From Humulus lupulus (lineage: Eukaryota; Streptophyta; Magnoliopsida; Rosales; Cannabaceae): a stretch of 64,000 nucleotides of DNA. The stretch is from contig NC_084795.1 in the NCBI RefSeq assembly GCF_963169125.1, forward strand, positions 263,805,042-263,869,041, written 5' to 3'. A program made the translations under genes and the position numbers. Below the pieces are notes generated by a model, which ran no database searches, had not been told where the DNA came from, and saw only the letters and a program-made list of their open reading frames with translations. Shown in pieces: positions 23,387-36,965 of this stretch. Within the stretch, counting starts at the first letter, position 1. Every line of letters begins with the position of its first letter.

Positions 23387-25825
23387 TGGTAATATTTATT
23401 TTCATGCATGAACATGTTTAAAATTGGATTATTTGATATGTTTGAATAATTAGATGGTTTTTCATGTTTTTATGAACATATTGATTTTATGTGAATTTTA
23501 GCAATTTTTAGGTTATCTTGTTGTGTTTTCTATGCTATTAATTTTTATATATGCTTTATTTTGTGTAAAACATGTTAAAAATTAATTAGAAAATAGTTGG
23601 TTGAAAAAATTGCACAAAATTTTTTTTCGAAATTTTTTGTTATGGCTGCCGTGCACGTGCGCAGCAGCGAGCCCAGCGCACCTCCGCGTGCACGCCTAGT
23701 GCGCCACCACCCAGCCCCGCGCGCGCGCCACCAGTAGCCAGTGCACCCCACAGTGAACAGTACCCGATACGGGTACTGTTCATCCAGAATTTTTAATTTT
23801 TAATTTTTTTGAAAAATAAAGAAAATTAAAAATTGTGGAAATACATTATTTATTATCAAAACTAAAATATCATTTTTGTTTTATCATTTAATTTTTTTTT
23901 AAAATAAGATATTTTGGTTAGTTGAGATTTAAATAATTAATTATTTTCTACAAAGATTCAAATTCAAATTTAAAATTAGACTAACAACTTAATTTTAAAT
24001 CTTTTAATATATTAAAATATTAGAATTATGATATCAGATATTTAAGATATTTTCATTTAAATTCTTGATATTTTTATTAAATCTTTATTTGAAAATATAA
24101 ATATCTTTTTATTCTATAGTTTTTAATATTTAAATTATTTGAAATTTAATATTGTTAGTTAGATATTTTTATGGATATTTGAATTTGTTTAATTATTTGA
24201 GATATTTTAGGCTTGTTATAACTATTTGTATTTTATTATTTTTAAATGGTTAAAATATTAGATAATAGTTGTAACAACACAATATATTTTTTGAAAATAG
24301 TTTAGATATTGATTTTAAAATTTAAAATTGGTTAAATTTTGGAAAATATCATTTTTTTCAGCCAATTAATAAAATATTTTTTTTAATAAATGGGATTTAA
24401 ATTAACTTTGGTTAATTGTTGATAAATCCTATTTAAATTAAATTAATTTTTTTTTTTTCAAAATTAACCTAAAACCAAGTTGATTGTTGATAAATGAAAT
24501 TTAAATTAACTATTGTTAATTGTTGATAAATTTCATTTAAATTGACTTATTTTTGTAAAAATTTAATTAATTTGAATTTTTTTTTATAAATTCTAGATAA
24601 TTAATTGTGGTATTTTTGCAAATGAAATAAATTGTGGTATTTTTGCATAAATTCATAGAATTGCTCATATAGTAACATGATTAGGCTCATCCAATTATAA
24701 CATGTCTGTTTGCACTATATGTGGTATTTTTGCTATTGGGCTTAGAGGCATATAGCGGCCCATATGTTTGTTAGATATATGGTATTTTGCCAAATAAAAT
24801 ATTCATAAAATGATAGGTTTTATTTGGGCCCATTAGAAAATGTAAAGTTTAAATTCCTCTCTTGTGGGTGATTCCACTTGTGAAGGCCCATTTGCTTTGC
24901 ATGACTATAGTGGGCCTAATCAATTAATAAAACGAATGTTTAAATTCCTGTCTTTTGGACCTTGTATGGAAGATAGGGGGTCTTTGTAGTGGTAACGACA
25001 TACTGGACCCAGCCCTCCTCCATACAAGCCCAATTGTTAAGGCCAATTTACCTGAGTTGGACTTAATTGTATAGGTTCATTATATTAGTTAAACCTAAAT
25101 ATTGATTAGCAACAAATTAATTCTAAATTAATTGAATTTGTTTCAATGTGACACTTTAGAATTAATAAGAAATTATAGGACTTTGGTTTTAAAAATTTTA
25201 ATCTGTTTAATTTTTTTTTTTTTGGAAAACCATAGTCATTAATTTTCTAAAAATAAATAATAAAAATACTAATTTTAATTTTATAATGATCTTATTTTAA
25301 GGATTTTATTTGATCTCCACCGTTGGTTTAACATAGTCAATAGCTTAATGGGGCCTCGAGGCGCTTTGATTCGTCCCCCTACGAAAGGTGTTCATTAGTT
25401 ATTTTGACAAGGTTATATTTCGAAAGATATATAATTATAGGTCAAATTCTACTAGACTCACCCCTACGGTGACTACTAGGACTAAATCTATGATTATTGA
25501 AACCGTGGGTCTAGCTCATAAAATAAGAGATTTTGTTTTCTTATTTTGATCGAATAGTAGGTTGTTAATAATGGTGTCAATTATTAAATGAGTTTACAAC
25601 TCTATTTAACTAGTGGTATTTTTGACTCTCGCCAACCGGGACAAGGATATCATAGATTAGTTAAAAACCTAAAGAAATAGAGATATGATTGTTTTTGGTA
25701 TTTTTTCTCATATCTTACATATTTTTGGTATATGTTGTGCTATTTCTTGAAATTTGTGTGAATAGAAGTTTTATTGAGCAAATGTGATTGATTTCTATTT
25801 TATTGGTACTTTGTAGTTTTGAGTT
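23387..25825 (+). other. Long untranslated leader of copia B
   Basis: About 2.4 kb of AT-rich sequence lies between the primer-binding site and gag. It contains a GC-rich island (about 23640-23790), a strong hairpin (23754-23782), several imperfect repeats of a TTGTTGATAAAT-type unit (about 24380-24550) and of GTGGTATTTTTGC (about 24610-24790), and the conserved motif GACTCTCGCCAACCGGGACA at 25624-25643. No gene is seen. Confidence 0.7.
23754..23782 (+). repeat. Perfect 13-bp hairpin in the copia B leader
   Basis: TGAACAGTACCCG, a 3-base loop ATA, then the exact reverse complement CGGGTACTGTTCA. It ends the GC-rich island of the leader. In retroelement leaders such stems can act in RNA dimerisation or packaging, but nothing here proves that role. 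Confidence 0.75.
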
Positions 25826-28800
25826 ATGGTTGTGTCTACTCCCATCCTTTCTCAACTTTCGATGGAGAAACTCACTGGAGAAAACTTCCTTAAATGGAAG
25901 CAAAACATCAACAATGTGTTGATAGGTGACAACTCCAAGTTCGTCATGACTGAGGAATCCCCAGAAGTTCCAGCTGAAGGAGCTACCAAGTCTGTGAGGG
26001 ACAAGTATGAGCGTTGGCAGGCGGCTAACAACAAGGCGCGGTACTACATGTTGACTAGTATGGTCGACACTCTCAAGACAAAGATGGAGAATGTCGAGAC
26101 AGCCTACGAAATCATGGATCAGCTCCAAGACATGTATGGTGCCAAGTCAGTGCAGACTCATTTTGAGACCACCAAGAAATATTCCAATGCTCGAATGGCA
26201 CCTTCTCAACATGTTCGTGATCACCTGATCAAGATGACAAACTACTTTCAGGAAGCTGAACTGCACGGAGCCATAATAAATGAGGAAACTCAAGTTGGCT
26301 TAATCCTCAACAGTCTTTCTCCAGCTTTCCTTCCATTCACCACCAACTATGTGTTGAATAAACTCAACTATGGTCTGACGCAACTCATGAATGAGCTTCA
26401 GACTTTTGAGTCTATTATGGGTGGACCTAGTAAGGGAGGAGAAAAGAAGACAACTACTACTACTGCTGCTGATCCAGCTAAGGCTAAAGCTAACCAAGCT
26501 TCATCTTCAAAAGCTGGAAACAAGAGGAAAGGTGGGCAAAACAATAACCCCAAGCCTGAAAAAGCTGCAAAGGCGAGTGCACAACCAAGTGCACAGACGC
26601 CCAAGGGGAAAAACAAGAAAAACAAGAAAGGTAAAGGTAAATGTTTTCACTGCAAAGAAAAGGGGCATTGGAAACAAGATTGCCCCAAGTTTCTAGCAGA
26701 TAAAAACAAAGGTAATGATTATAGTTCATTTATCTTAGAAACATGTGTTTTAGAGAATGATAACTCTGTTTGGATTATTGATTCTGGATCTACTAACCAT
26801 GTTTGTAACTCTTTACAGCTTCTTGAATCGTGGGAGGAAGTGAACGAAGGCGGCTTAAAGCTTAGAGTTAGGAACAGAGCGTTCATTGCGGTCCAAGCTA
26901 GAGGAAGAGCTCGTCTGAAGTTCGGAAATAAATTTTTAATTTTAAAAGATGTATTTTTTATTCCGGATTTTAGTAGAAATTTAATTTCAGTTTCCATGTT
27001 GCAATTAGAACGATTTGTTATGACTTTCACAAGTTTTAATATATCTATTTCTTTTAATGGATCATAATTGTGTATTGCATGTTTGGAAAACGGGCTTTAT
27101 ATTCTGCGACCTAACGAACCCCTCGCTCTTAACAATGATTTATTCAAAGTAGCTAAACCTAGGACCAATAAACGTCAAAAGACCGATAACAATAATATGT
27201 CGTATTTATGGCACTTGAGACTAGGTCACATTGGCTATGATAGGATTCAAAGACTTACAAAGGACGGACCTTTGAGGGGACTCACCTTAGGTGAATTACC
27301 TGTCTGTGAATCTTGTCTAGAAGGCAAACTGACCAAGCGTCCATTCTCTGCAAAGGGTGATAGGGCCACAGAACCACTTGGTCTTGTGCATTCAGATGTT
27401 TGTGGACCTTTGAATATACAAGCCAGGGGTGGTTTTGAGTATTTCGTCACTTTCATTGATGATTACTATAGATACTCATGTCTTTACCTAATGCATAGGA
27501 AATCAGAAACATTTTCAAAGTTTCAGGAATTCCTAGCAATGGCTCAGAACCAATTAGGTAAAAGGTTAAAGATCTTGCGATCTGATAAAGGTGGAGAATA
27601 TTAGGATATGCAGTTCCAAGATCATTTAACTGAACTTGGGATTTTATCACAACTTACTGCCCCAGGTACTCCGCAACAAAATGGTGTAGCGGAACGCCGA
27701 AACAGAACTTTATTGGAAATGGTTAGATGCATGCTTAGTTACTCAACTCTACCAACTTCGTTCTGGGGACATGCAATTGAAACCGCAAATGACATTCTCA
27801 ATGTCGTGCCGCCAAAATCAATCCCCAAAACACCTTTAGAACGATGGAATGGTCGTGAACCTAGTTTACGCCATTATAGAATCTGGGGGTGTCCCGCTCA
27901 CGTCCTGAGGAAAAAGGAGGGAAATCTAGAACCGCTAACTAAAGTTTGCATGTTTGTTGGCTATCCTAAAGGTACTCGGGGTGGACTTTTCTACAGTCAT
28001 TCAGAAAAGAAAGTGTTTACTTCTACAAATGCTACTTTTCTGGAAAATGACTATGTCCAGAACTTTAAACCTCACAGCAAAGTAGTTTTAGAGGAGATGG
28101 TTAAAGAATTGACTCCAACCAATGTTCCATCGTCATCAACGCGTGTTGATGATGAAATTCCCACTCTTCATGTACAACCGATGCAAGTCGATTTAAATGA
28201 AGAAAGTACCACTGTTCCTAAGCAAACAGTCACGGAGCCTCGTCGTAGTGGGAGGGTTTCTAGAAACCCAGTTCGATATGGTTTGGATGGTGAAACCAAT
28301 ATGGTTGTTGGTGACTCTAGTGATGATGATCCATTGTCTTTCAAACAGGCAATGGCTAGCCCTGAAAAGGAACTATGGCTCGAAGCCATGAAACAGGAAA
28401 TGGAGTCTATGTACTCAAATTCCATCTGGGATCTTGTGGAAGCACCTAGTGACTTTAGGGTCATTGGGTGCAAGTGGATCTACAAGAAGAAACGAGGTGT
28501 TGATGGAAATATCGAGACTTATAAAGCTCGATTAGTGGCAAAGGGTTATACCCAAAGAGAAGGCGTGGACTATGAGGAAACTTTTAGTCCGGTAGCCATG
28601 CTCAAATCCATTCGCATCCTCCTATCCATAGCAGCCGCTCTCGACTATGAGATTTGGCAAATGGACGTCAAGAAAGCTTTTCTTAATGGAAAGCTTGACG
28701 GGTCATTTATATGGATCAACCAGAAGGATTTAAAGTATCTGGACAAAAAGGAAAAGTTTGTAAGTTAAATAGGTCCATCTATGGACTTTAAGCAAGCTTC

Positions 28801-29899
28801 TCGTTCCTGGAATCTTAGGTTTGATGAAATAATCAAAACTTATGGCTTTGAACAAAATATTGATGAGCCCTATGTTTACCAACTGAAGGCAAATCAAATA
28901 GTGGTATTCCTGGTTCTTTATGTAGATGGTATCTTACTCATTGGAAACAATGTTAAGAAATTATCAGATGCGAAGAATTGGCTGAGCACTCAATTCCAGA
29001 TGAAGGATTTGGGTGAAACAAGTTATGTTCTAGGTATCCAGATCATCAGGGATAGAAAGAACAAACTTTTAGCTCTATTTCAAGCAGCTTACATTGATAA
29101 AGTGCTTGAATGTTTCTCAATGAAAAATTCCAAGAAAGGGCGTCTACCATCCCGCCATGGAATTCATCCTTCAAAGAAGCAGTCTCCCCAGACTCCTGAA
29201 GAGGAAGATGCAATGAGAAAAGTTCCTTACGCATCTGCAGTTGGAAGTCTGATGTATGCCATGTTGTGTACTAGACCAGATATCTGCTATGCAGTGGAAG
29301 TAGTGAGCAGGTATCAGTCAAACCCAGGACCGGAACATTGGATAGCAGTTAAGCATATCCTGAAGTATTTGAGACGGACTAAGGATTATATGTTAGTCTA
29401 CAAGGGTGGTGTTCTGAACCCTGTAGGCTACACCGATTTAGATTTTCAGACTGATGTCGATGATAGAAAGTCTACTTCTGGAATGGTGTTTACTCTTGGG
29501 GGTGGAGCTGTGATTTGGAGAAGCGTAAAGCAGTCTGCAATCTCATATTCCACCATGGAGGCTGAGTACATAGCTGCGTCAGAAGCAGCTAAGGAAATAG
29601 TCTGGCTAAAGAAGTTTTATTCAGATCTTGGTGTTATTCCATAAATGGATAAACCACTTGTGTTGTTTTGTGACAATACAGGAGCGATAGCTAACTCGAA
29701 AGAACCTCGAAGTCACAAGAGGAGTAAGCATATAGAAAGGAAGTATCACATTATTCGAGAATATGTGGCCAGGGGAGATGTGAAGGTTATGAAGATTGCA
29801 ACTGAAGACAATCTTGCAGATCCATTTACAAAGACACTACCAGAAGCTACATTTGATAAGCATATCAAGGAGATGGGATTAGTAGAATTAAGGCATTAG
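25826..29899 (+). pseudogene. Copia B gag-pol polyprotein, broken by stops and a pair of frameshifts
   Basis: One frame from the ATG at 25826 carries a copia gag, a CCHC zinc knuckle (26642-26683), an aspartic protease with DSGS (Asp codon 26780), an integrase with HHCC zinc region (~27200-27330) and D,D,E core (SDVCGP, SDKGGEY, NGVAERRN, ~27390-27690), a reverse transcriptase (~28380-29100) and RNase H (~29430-29760). In-frame stops occur at 27065, 27602 and 29642. A one-base loss near 28700 and a one-base gain near 28788 put ~88 bases out of frame, which produces another stop at 28766. The reverse transcriptase active site reads YVDG instead of YVDD. The product would not be functional without complementation in trans. 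Confidence 0.92.
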
Positions 29900-29907
29900 T
29901 TTCAATT

Positions 29908-29923
29908 AGTGCAAGTGGGAGTT
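29908..29923 (+). other. Polypurine tract of copia B
   Basis: GCAAGTGGGAGTT directly precedes the TGTTGG start of the 3' LTR, the expected place for the plus-strand primer. The same motif occurs in copia A next to its 3' LTR. Confidence 0.75.
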
Positions 29924-31780
29924 TGTTGGGGTTTTATGCCCTAATTAAAACCCAAATTCTTTGTAATCTGATTTTATTATCAATAAAAGAATAGAAATCA
30001 TTTTTTGACTTGGTCAATCACTTTGCTCACATGTTTTATTTTCATGATTATTTGTTTAATATAAACTTCTATTAAATCCCGAGCATATAGCTAATCTTAT
30101 TTATAGTGACGTAATCACAGTGGAATATAAATATGATTATATGTTCAAAAATAAGTTAGTCCTAAGATTAGTCAGTGCATCGGATTTACACTGACTTGCC
30201 AATCTACGATATGATCTACTTACACATTACAGTGTTATGTTCTTTCCAGAACATTAGCAAAGTAGATAAGATCGGATGTATTTGTTACATCGGACAGGAC
30301 CGATATTGACAGTTGATAAGATAAGTAAACATACCGTTATTATTTATTCTAGTCATATCATATAGTTGACCATAGGTCAATTCAATCTCAATTCTAAGTG
30401 GTTAGTATTCTAACTGATTGTATTATTTGAGTTCTTTGACTTGTTCGTTACCAGCTTACCCTACGGACTAGCCCATACTTACATCTTGGGAACTCGGTAA
30501 TGTAATTGAGTGGGAGTGTTAATCATAGATATGAACATTTATAGCTTCTGATGAAGAAGTGAAATGATGGTTTCCTTTTAGTTTGGTTCAAGGTGATAAA
30601 TGATAGAGATCTCATTTTAGTAATTAAATTAGTTTACTGAAATATCATTTACAAGGAACTAAGTGTTTTAAGGATAAAATACAATGAGGGGTAAAACGGT
30701 ATTTTAGTCCTATCTCATTGTAGACCGTCTATAGAGGATTGAGTGAAAATTATGGTTGTAACAATGGATAATTAATAGCGTATCTATATTTGTTATAGAT
30801 CGTTCTATGAATTCAAGAGTGCAATTCCAAGTCTATAGTGGAGTCACGAGGAATTAATAAGTTAGTAAATTTATTTGTTAGATTTATGATAACTTATTGG
30901 AACTTGATTTCATAGGCTCATGGTCCCCATTGTACCTTGGATAAAATCATCTAGATAGTCTCAATTAATTGATTTAATTATCAATTAGAATTATCAAAGT
31001 TGACCAGATCAATTTTGGATAGTTTCACAGAGTTGTGTAATTTTGAGAAGAAAAGAGAAATTATGGCAGATTTATTAATTAAGATAAATTGGTATCTAAA
31101 TTAATAAATAAATTTAAATCAAGTTTCAAATTATAAATAATTAATTTGATAAAGGATTTAAATATTTATTTAATTAATTAAATCAATAGAAAATAATACA
31201 GGCCTTGATTTTAAGTCCAATGGGCTTATAATCAAATGAGAAATTTCACGGGCCTATAGCCCATGATAATTTCGACCTAGGGCTTCAAAATGGCTGTTAT
31301 TTTATTGATTCTTTATTTAAATTAAATGGCCTAATTGAGTCTATAAAAGGAGTGCTTAGAGAGAAGATTTCAGAGACGACAGATAAGTCACAAGTCAGAT
31401 TTTCTGATAGTTTTATATTCTCTCGAAACACAAGTTTTTTTCTAAGACACTTTGTTATTTTCTCTTCTTCTCTCTATATCTATCTCATGTGTTGAGAATT
31501 TCCCACACTAGTATAGGTGGTTCTAAGGATACATTGGAAGATCGTGAAGAAAATAGAAGATCGGTTCAGTTTCTTGATAATACTCTGCGACAGAAAGGAT
31601 ACAGAGTTAGAGAAACTGAAGGAATGACTCTTAATTCCGCTGCGTATACTGTAAGTATTATATTATTTGTTTCTCTTTGAATTCAATTTTAGAAACATGT
31701 TTTAGACTATCTCATATTAATTTGTTTAATATTAGATATACATGAAAATAAATAAAGATCCTATATAAGTTTATCTAACA
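29924..31780 (+). repeat. 3' LTR of copia B
   Basis: An 1857-bp LTR almost identical to 21512-23369, with a TATAAAA at 31342-31348. It ends TATCTAACA and is followed by the target duplication copy GACTT. Confidence 0.92.
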
Positions 31781-34700
31781 GACTTCTTGTCATCAACATT
31801 AGTCTAAAATCTGAATATGTGTAGCCTAACAGGTACAAAGATCCACCTAAAAAGACTAACATATAGTCTTTAGTCCATCAAGGATACCGACTTCCAGCTA
31901 TTGTTTATTTCCAAGGTTTTACTAACACTTGCTCACCACTCCCACTGCATAGAAGATCTTCGATCACAACACACAACATAGCATGCAATAAACTTCTAAT
32001 TTCAAATGCATAAGGAATTCGTTACATCTTTTCTTTCTCTTGAGGAGTCTGTGGAGACTGCTGCTTAGAAAAATAAATTCCATGTCAAGACACTAAACAT
32101 CCTTTCTCGGAATTTGTTACAAAGTAATGACCAAGCACCTCACTAAAGTAGGTCGCTTGAGTTAGAGCTAAAGTTCAGTTATTTATTTCCCTGATGTTCT
32201 GGATACCAAGAACACGACTTGCTACAACGAAATATGGAATTTCGTTTTTAGCCAGTTCTTTATGTTTGATAATTCTTGACATTGTTTCCAATGAATAAGA
32301 TATCATCTACATAAGGGATTCAAAACACCATAATGTCTTTTTCCCTAAGTTGTCAAACACAAGGGTCAACTGCATTTTTTTCAAAAACTCAGGTCTTAAT
32401 GTTTCCATTTAACCTTAAGTTCCAGGAGCGCGAAGCTTGTTTAAGTCCATAGATTGACTTACTCAGCTTGCCGAATTTCTTGTCCAACTACTTTAAATCC
32501 TTTTGATTGATGCATGTTAATTGTCTCATCAAGATAGCCATGAAAAATGCTTCTTTGATGTCCATTTGCCTTATCTCTTATTCAAGAGTTGTGGCTATGG
32601 ATAAGAGTATACTAAATGAATTTTAACATGGCTACTGGAGAAAAAGTTTTCTCTAAGTCAAATTTCTCTCTCTGCCACGAGTCGAGCCTTTAATGTCTCG
32701 ACCTTTCTATCAGCTCCTCTCTTCTTCTTATAGATCTTCTTGCACCCCATGGGCCTAAAGTCCAATGGCACATCTATAAGATCTCAGAAAAATTAAGAGT
32801 ACTTAGACTTTATTACCTGGTACTTGGATTTGAGTCAAAAAATCCCTTTCAGACTTACCCATTTCCTATTTAAAGGCCAACGAATCATTGTTACTTGTGT
32901 CCCCAACCAACTTGTGGGTTTCACTATCCATATCATAGGTACCGGATTCCGAGAAATCCTCCCACTATGACGAGGCATCGTAACTTTCTGACTTGGATTA
33001 GTGGTTTCTAAATGTACCTTGTTTTCATCGACTTGCGTCGGTAAGGATGGAACAATAGTTTATCGTTTTTCCATCTAATACTATTTTGATATGAGACTTA
33101 AAATTCATTATGTAGTCATTATCCAGAAAAGTAGCATTTGTAGAGCCAAACACTTTCTTGTTTACTGGACTATGAAACAGACCACCCTGAGTACCTTTAG
33201 AATAGCCATCAAACAAGCAAACCCCCAGCTCATTGTTATAGCTTTCTACCTTTTTCCTCATGACAAAAACATGACACCACCAAATTCCATAATGACGTAA
33301 ACCAAGTTCACAACCATTTCATAATTCTAGTGGTGTCTTGGAGACAACTTTTGAGACGGCACACCATTTAAAAAAATATCACATGCGGTCTAGGTAGTAT
33401 GTTTCCAGAAAAGATCTGGGTAAGAAGTTGGTAGATTTTAATAGCTTATCATAGAACACACATTTTCATAAACGTGTGATTCACACCGCTCATCAACATT
33501 GTTCTGTTGCGGAGTCCTTGGGGCAGTTGTTTTAGACAAATCTTCAAGTTTTATTAAATAATCTTGGTTCTGATTATCCAAATATCCTCCACCCCTATCA
33601 GATCGCAAGATCTTTAACGTTTTACTTAATTTGGTTTTAAATCCATAGCAATGAATTCTTTGAATTTCTTAACAAATTCGCAGAATTCCTATGCTTTAGG
33701 TACTTACATGAGTCTCTAGAGCAATCGTCGATGAAGGTGACGAAATACTCATAACCACCCATCACTTGAACATTCATATGTCCCCAGACATTTGAACATA
33801 CTAGCCCTAGTGGTTCTTTGGTCCTTTCTCCTATCACAGAGAATGGACGCTTTGTCATTCTGCCCTCGAGACTAAATTCACAAACAGGTAGGTCACCCTA
33901 GGTGAGTTCCCTCAAAGGCCCATCCTTTGTTAGTCTTTGAATCCTATCATAACAAATATGACCAAAGCGAAAATGCCAAAGGTACATCATTTCTAACGTT
34001 ATTGACCTTTTGTCGTTTAACGGTCCTAGAATTAGCTGTCTTAAACAACTCATTATTTATAACATAGGGTTCGTTCAGTTGCAATAGGTATAGCCTGTTT
34101 TTCATACATCCACCCCACAATTCACATTCATTTAAAGAAATAGGATTTTATTACTTGTGAAAGTAACTACAAATTGTTGTTGATGTAATAAGAAAAACTT
34201 AAATTGAAATTTCCATTGAAAATCAGAATAAAATAAACATTGTCTTAAAACAATATATTTATTTCCAAAATTTATTCAAGCTTATCCTTTTGCCTTGTTT
34301 GATACGAACAACCCTTGATGGATACCAAGCCGTGGCTTTTTATCCTTCATGGCTTTCCCAATGCTAAAAGTGTAAAAAGGTACATGCATGTTTAGTAAAT
34401 TGTGATTTAGCGATCCAAAACCGAAGGATCATCCTCTAAAATCACATGCATCCAAGACAAATTTAATTATTTTGGGTTCCATATGCCTTGAGTTCTGGGC
34501 AATCTTGTTCCAATTCTCAGTTTCCTTGCAGTTGGAAACACTCCCCTTTTTGTATACTTATAATCAGGCGTTACTCCAAGATGCTTTGCAACATTTTGTG
34601 CCTTGCCAGTTGACTTCTTGTTATTTTTGTATGAATTTCTTCCTCTTTGCTCTTCGAAGAAGAAGAAGATCAAAGCAGCTTCTCCTTGAGCTTGTTTAGT

Positions 34701-34890
34701 AGTATTAGCATTCTTTCATTTGCTCGAATTACCATCAACAATCCTCTTTGAAGGATTTGGTGATCGTTGCATGGGAAAAATAGGAATATCTTTGATTATC
34801 ACGAACTCGATATTGTCTAAAATCAACACCATGTTGATGTTGAACAAACATTTCGTGAGGTTCTCACCATAGAGTAACATTTTAGAGATT
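31781..34890 (-). pseudogene. Copia A gag-integrase-reverse transcriptase remnant
   Basis: On the minus strand, decayed segments follow the order of copia B. A gag start region lies near 34880 (pieces like GENLTK and NMVLI). An integrase core lies at 33858-33637 (TKRPFSVIGERTKEPLGLV, YEYFVTFIDDCSRD). A post-integrase segment lies at 33261-33025 (GLFHSPVNKKVFGSTNATFL), and reverse transcriptase pieces run down to 31781. Frames change repeatedly and stops are frequent. Gag spans only about half the length seen in B and the zinc knuckle is not recognisable, so part of gag has been deleted. The RNase H end is at 21057-21511. Confidence 0.8.
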
Positions 34891-34899
34891 AGAGAGACT

Positions 34900-36949
34900 A
34901 TAAGGTGGGAAGCCTAGAACTTCTATTATCAACTAAGTAGAAATCAACGCATTGCTTGACAAACATTTATTCATTAGATTTTTTAGAAATAGCATAACAT
35001 ACAAAATGTTTTGAGATAAACAAAATACTAAAACACTTATCTTCCATTTCTTAGGTACTTTAGCTAGCCATGAACCCATGTGTCCCGGTAGGCGAGAGTC
35101 ACAAATATTCACGTAGTTAAATAGAGAAACATCTCAATTAATAAAACGTCATAGACTTTTATTAACTACCTATTCCATCCGATCAAAGTAACAGAAACTC
35201 ATGTGTCCCGGTAGGCGAGAGTCACAAATATTTCATACTTTATGAGTTTGACCCACGATTTCGATTATTATAGACTTAATTCCTATAGTCACCGTAGGGA
35301 TGAGCCTATAGAAGGTCCATCTATAACCATCTATCCTAAGAAATTTAACCATGTTAAGAAGTCCAGTGGCCACCTTCCGTAGGGAGACGAAATCAAAGCG
35401 CCATGAGGCCCCACTGAACTCTAACCTTGTTAAATCAACAGTGGAGATCGAATTGAAAATTTTTAAAACTCATTATTAAATATTTTAGTATTTTATTCTT
35501 TTTGAAAAAATATCAACTTAGGTTTTCCAAATTATCAAAATAATCAATAAACCAACTAAGGTTCGCCAAATTATAAAAATAATCAACAAACCATAGTTTA
35601 TAATTTTTCCATTAATTCTAAAATTACCATTGAAAATTAATCCAAAAATTAGAATTAATATGTTTCTAATCAATTATTAGGTCCAACTAAAAGGAATAAC
35701 CTAATACAATTAAGTCAAACTTAGGTAAATGGGCCTTAACAATTCGAGCTTGCATGGAGGAGAGCTGGGTTCAGTATGTCGGACCCACTACTAAGGCTCC
35801 CTAATTTCCATACAAAGCCCAAAAAGACAGGAATTTAAACATTTGTTTTATTAATTGTTATTCAATTGATTAGGCCCAATCTAGTAATGTAAAACAAATA
35901 GGCATTCACAAGTGGAACCACCCACAAGAGAGGAATTTAAACTTTACATGTTCAATTGAGCCCAAATAAAACCTAACATTTTATGAAAGTTTTATTTGAG
36001 TTTTCCCACATTTTTTAAACGCAAAAAATAGGTCATCATTATACTTATATTTAAAGCCCAAATGCAAAAAATAACTTAATAATGATACTTGATATGTTAA
36101 TAATTGGATGGGTCTAACATGTTACTCTATAAGCATGTATTATTATATTATGCAAATATACCACACCAATATATTATTTTGCAAAATACCATAATTAATT
36201 AACATAAAATTCATCGGAAAAAATTCAATATAATTAATTAAACAAGTTACAAAATATTAAATTAATTAAAATAGAATTTATCAAACAAAATTCAATTTCA
36301 AATAATTAATTTAACCAAGGTTGTTAAGTTGTTAGGAATGATAAGATATTTTATTTTTAAATATTTTAACAAATTTTAAAATATCAAAATATTTTTTAAC
36401 CAAATTTAAAATATCTAGTATAATTTGATAACTAATTATAAATATTTTAAACAATAAAAATATATTGAATAATCAGATAACTAATTTTAATATTTTATTT
36501 ATAACAAAATAAAAAAAATATCTTAAAATGTCATGATTATCAGATAACAAATTCAAAATATTTTAAAAAGAAAAAATATCTATAAAATTATCACATAATC
36601 AATTTTAAATATTTTAAACCTAACTCCACAAAATAACCAATTTAATTTTTTTTTTTTTTGCGAAAAAATGCCGCGCGCGGGTTCCGGCACCGACGTCGTA
36701 TGGACGTCCGTATGCCCTGGGTCTCGGCGGCGGCTCCATGCGTGCCCAACACACACATTGCAAAAAATAGTCCAATTTAAAAAAAAAAAAAAAATCTATG
36801 CAGTTTTTAAATCCAAAACAAGCAAAAAACAACCAAATTATTGCTAAATTTACATGAGAAAACATAACACATACACCAACAACATGTACCATCCAATTAA
36901 CACCTAACATATCAATCAATTTCATACATGAAAATAAACTAGCAACCTA
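34900..36949 (-). other. Leader region of copia A
   Basis: About 2 kb of AT-rich sequence corresponds to the B leader on the opposite strand. It contains a GC-rich island (about 36660-36760) at the same relative place as in B but with different sequence. It also has two exact copies of a 33-base segment (35077-35109 and 35200-35232) with core CCCGGTAGGCGAGAGTC; B has a single related motif at 25624-25643. No gene is recognised. Confidence 0.65.
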
Positions 36950-36965
36950 TGGCTCTGAGGCCAAT
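36950..36965 (-). other. Primer-binding site of copia A
   Basis: On the minus strand, directly inside the 5' LTR, the sequence reads AATTGGCCTCAGAGCC. It is similar to the initiator-Met tRNA type site and matches the one in copia B. Confidence 0.6.

Larger units (their letters stand above)
21512..31780 (+). mobile_element. Ty1/copia retrotransposon B, full length but defective
   Basis: A 10,269-bp element has LTRs 21512-23369 and 29924-31780 that differ at only a small number of positions by eye, TG...CA ends, a primer-binding-like site, a 2.4-kb leader, one gag-pol frame and a polypurine tract. The flanks are GGCTT (21507-21511) and GACTT (31781-31785), a target duplication with one transition. 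It is inserted in the RNase H region of its relative, copia A, in opposite orientation. LTR divergence is clearly lower than between the LTRs of A, consistent with the nesting. Confidence 0.92.

Noticed and set aside
25715..26128. 137-codon minus-strand ORF opposite the start of copia B gag
   Set aside because: It lies over the well-supported gag frame, shows no motif or splice signal, and is best explained as a shadow of biased codon use.
34472..34699. 75-codon plus-strand ORF within copia A
   Set aside because: Antisense to the decayed gag region; no family motif, and it contains an Arg-rich run from simple AAG/AGA repeats.
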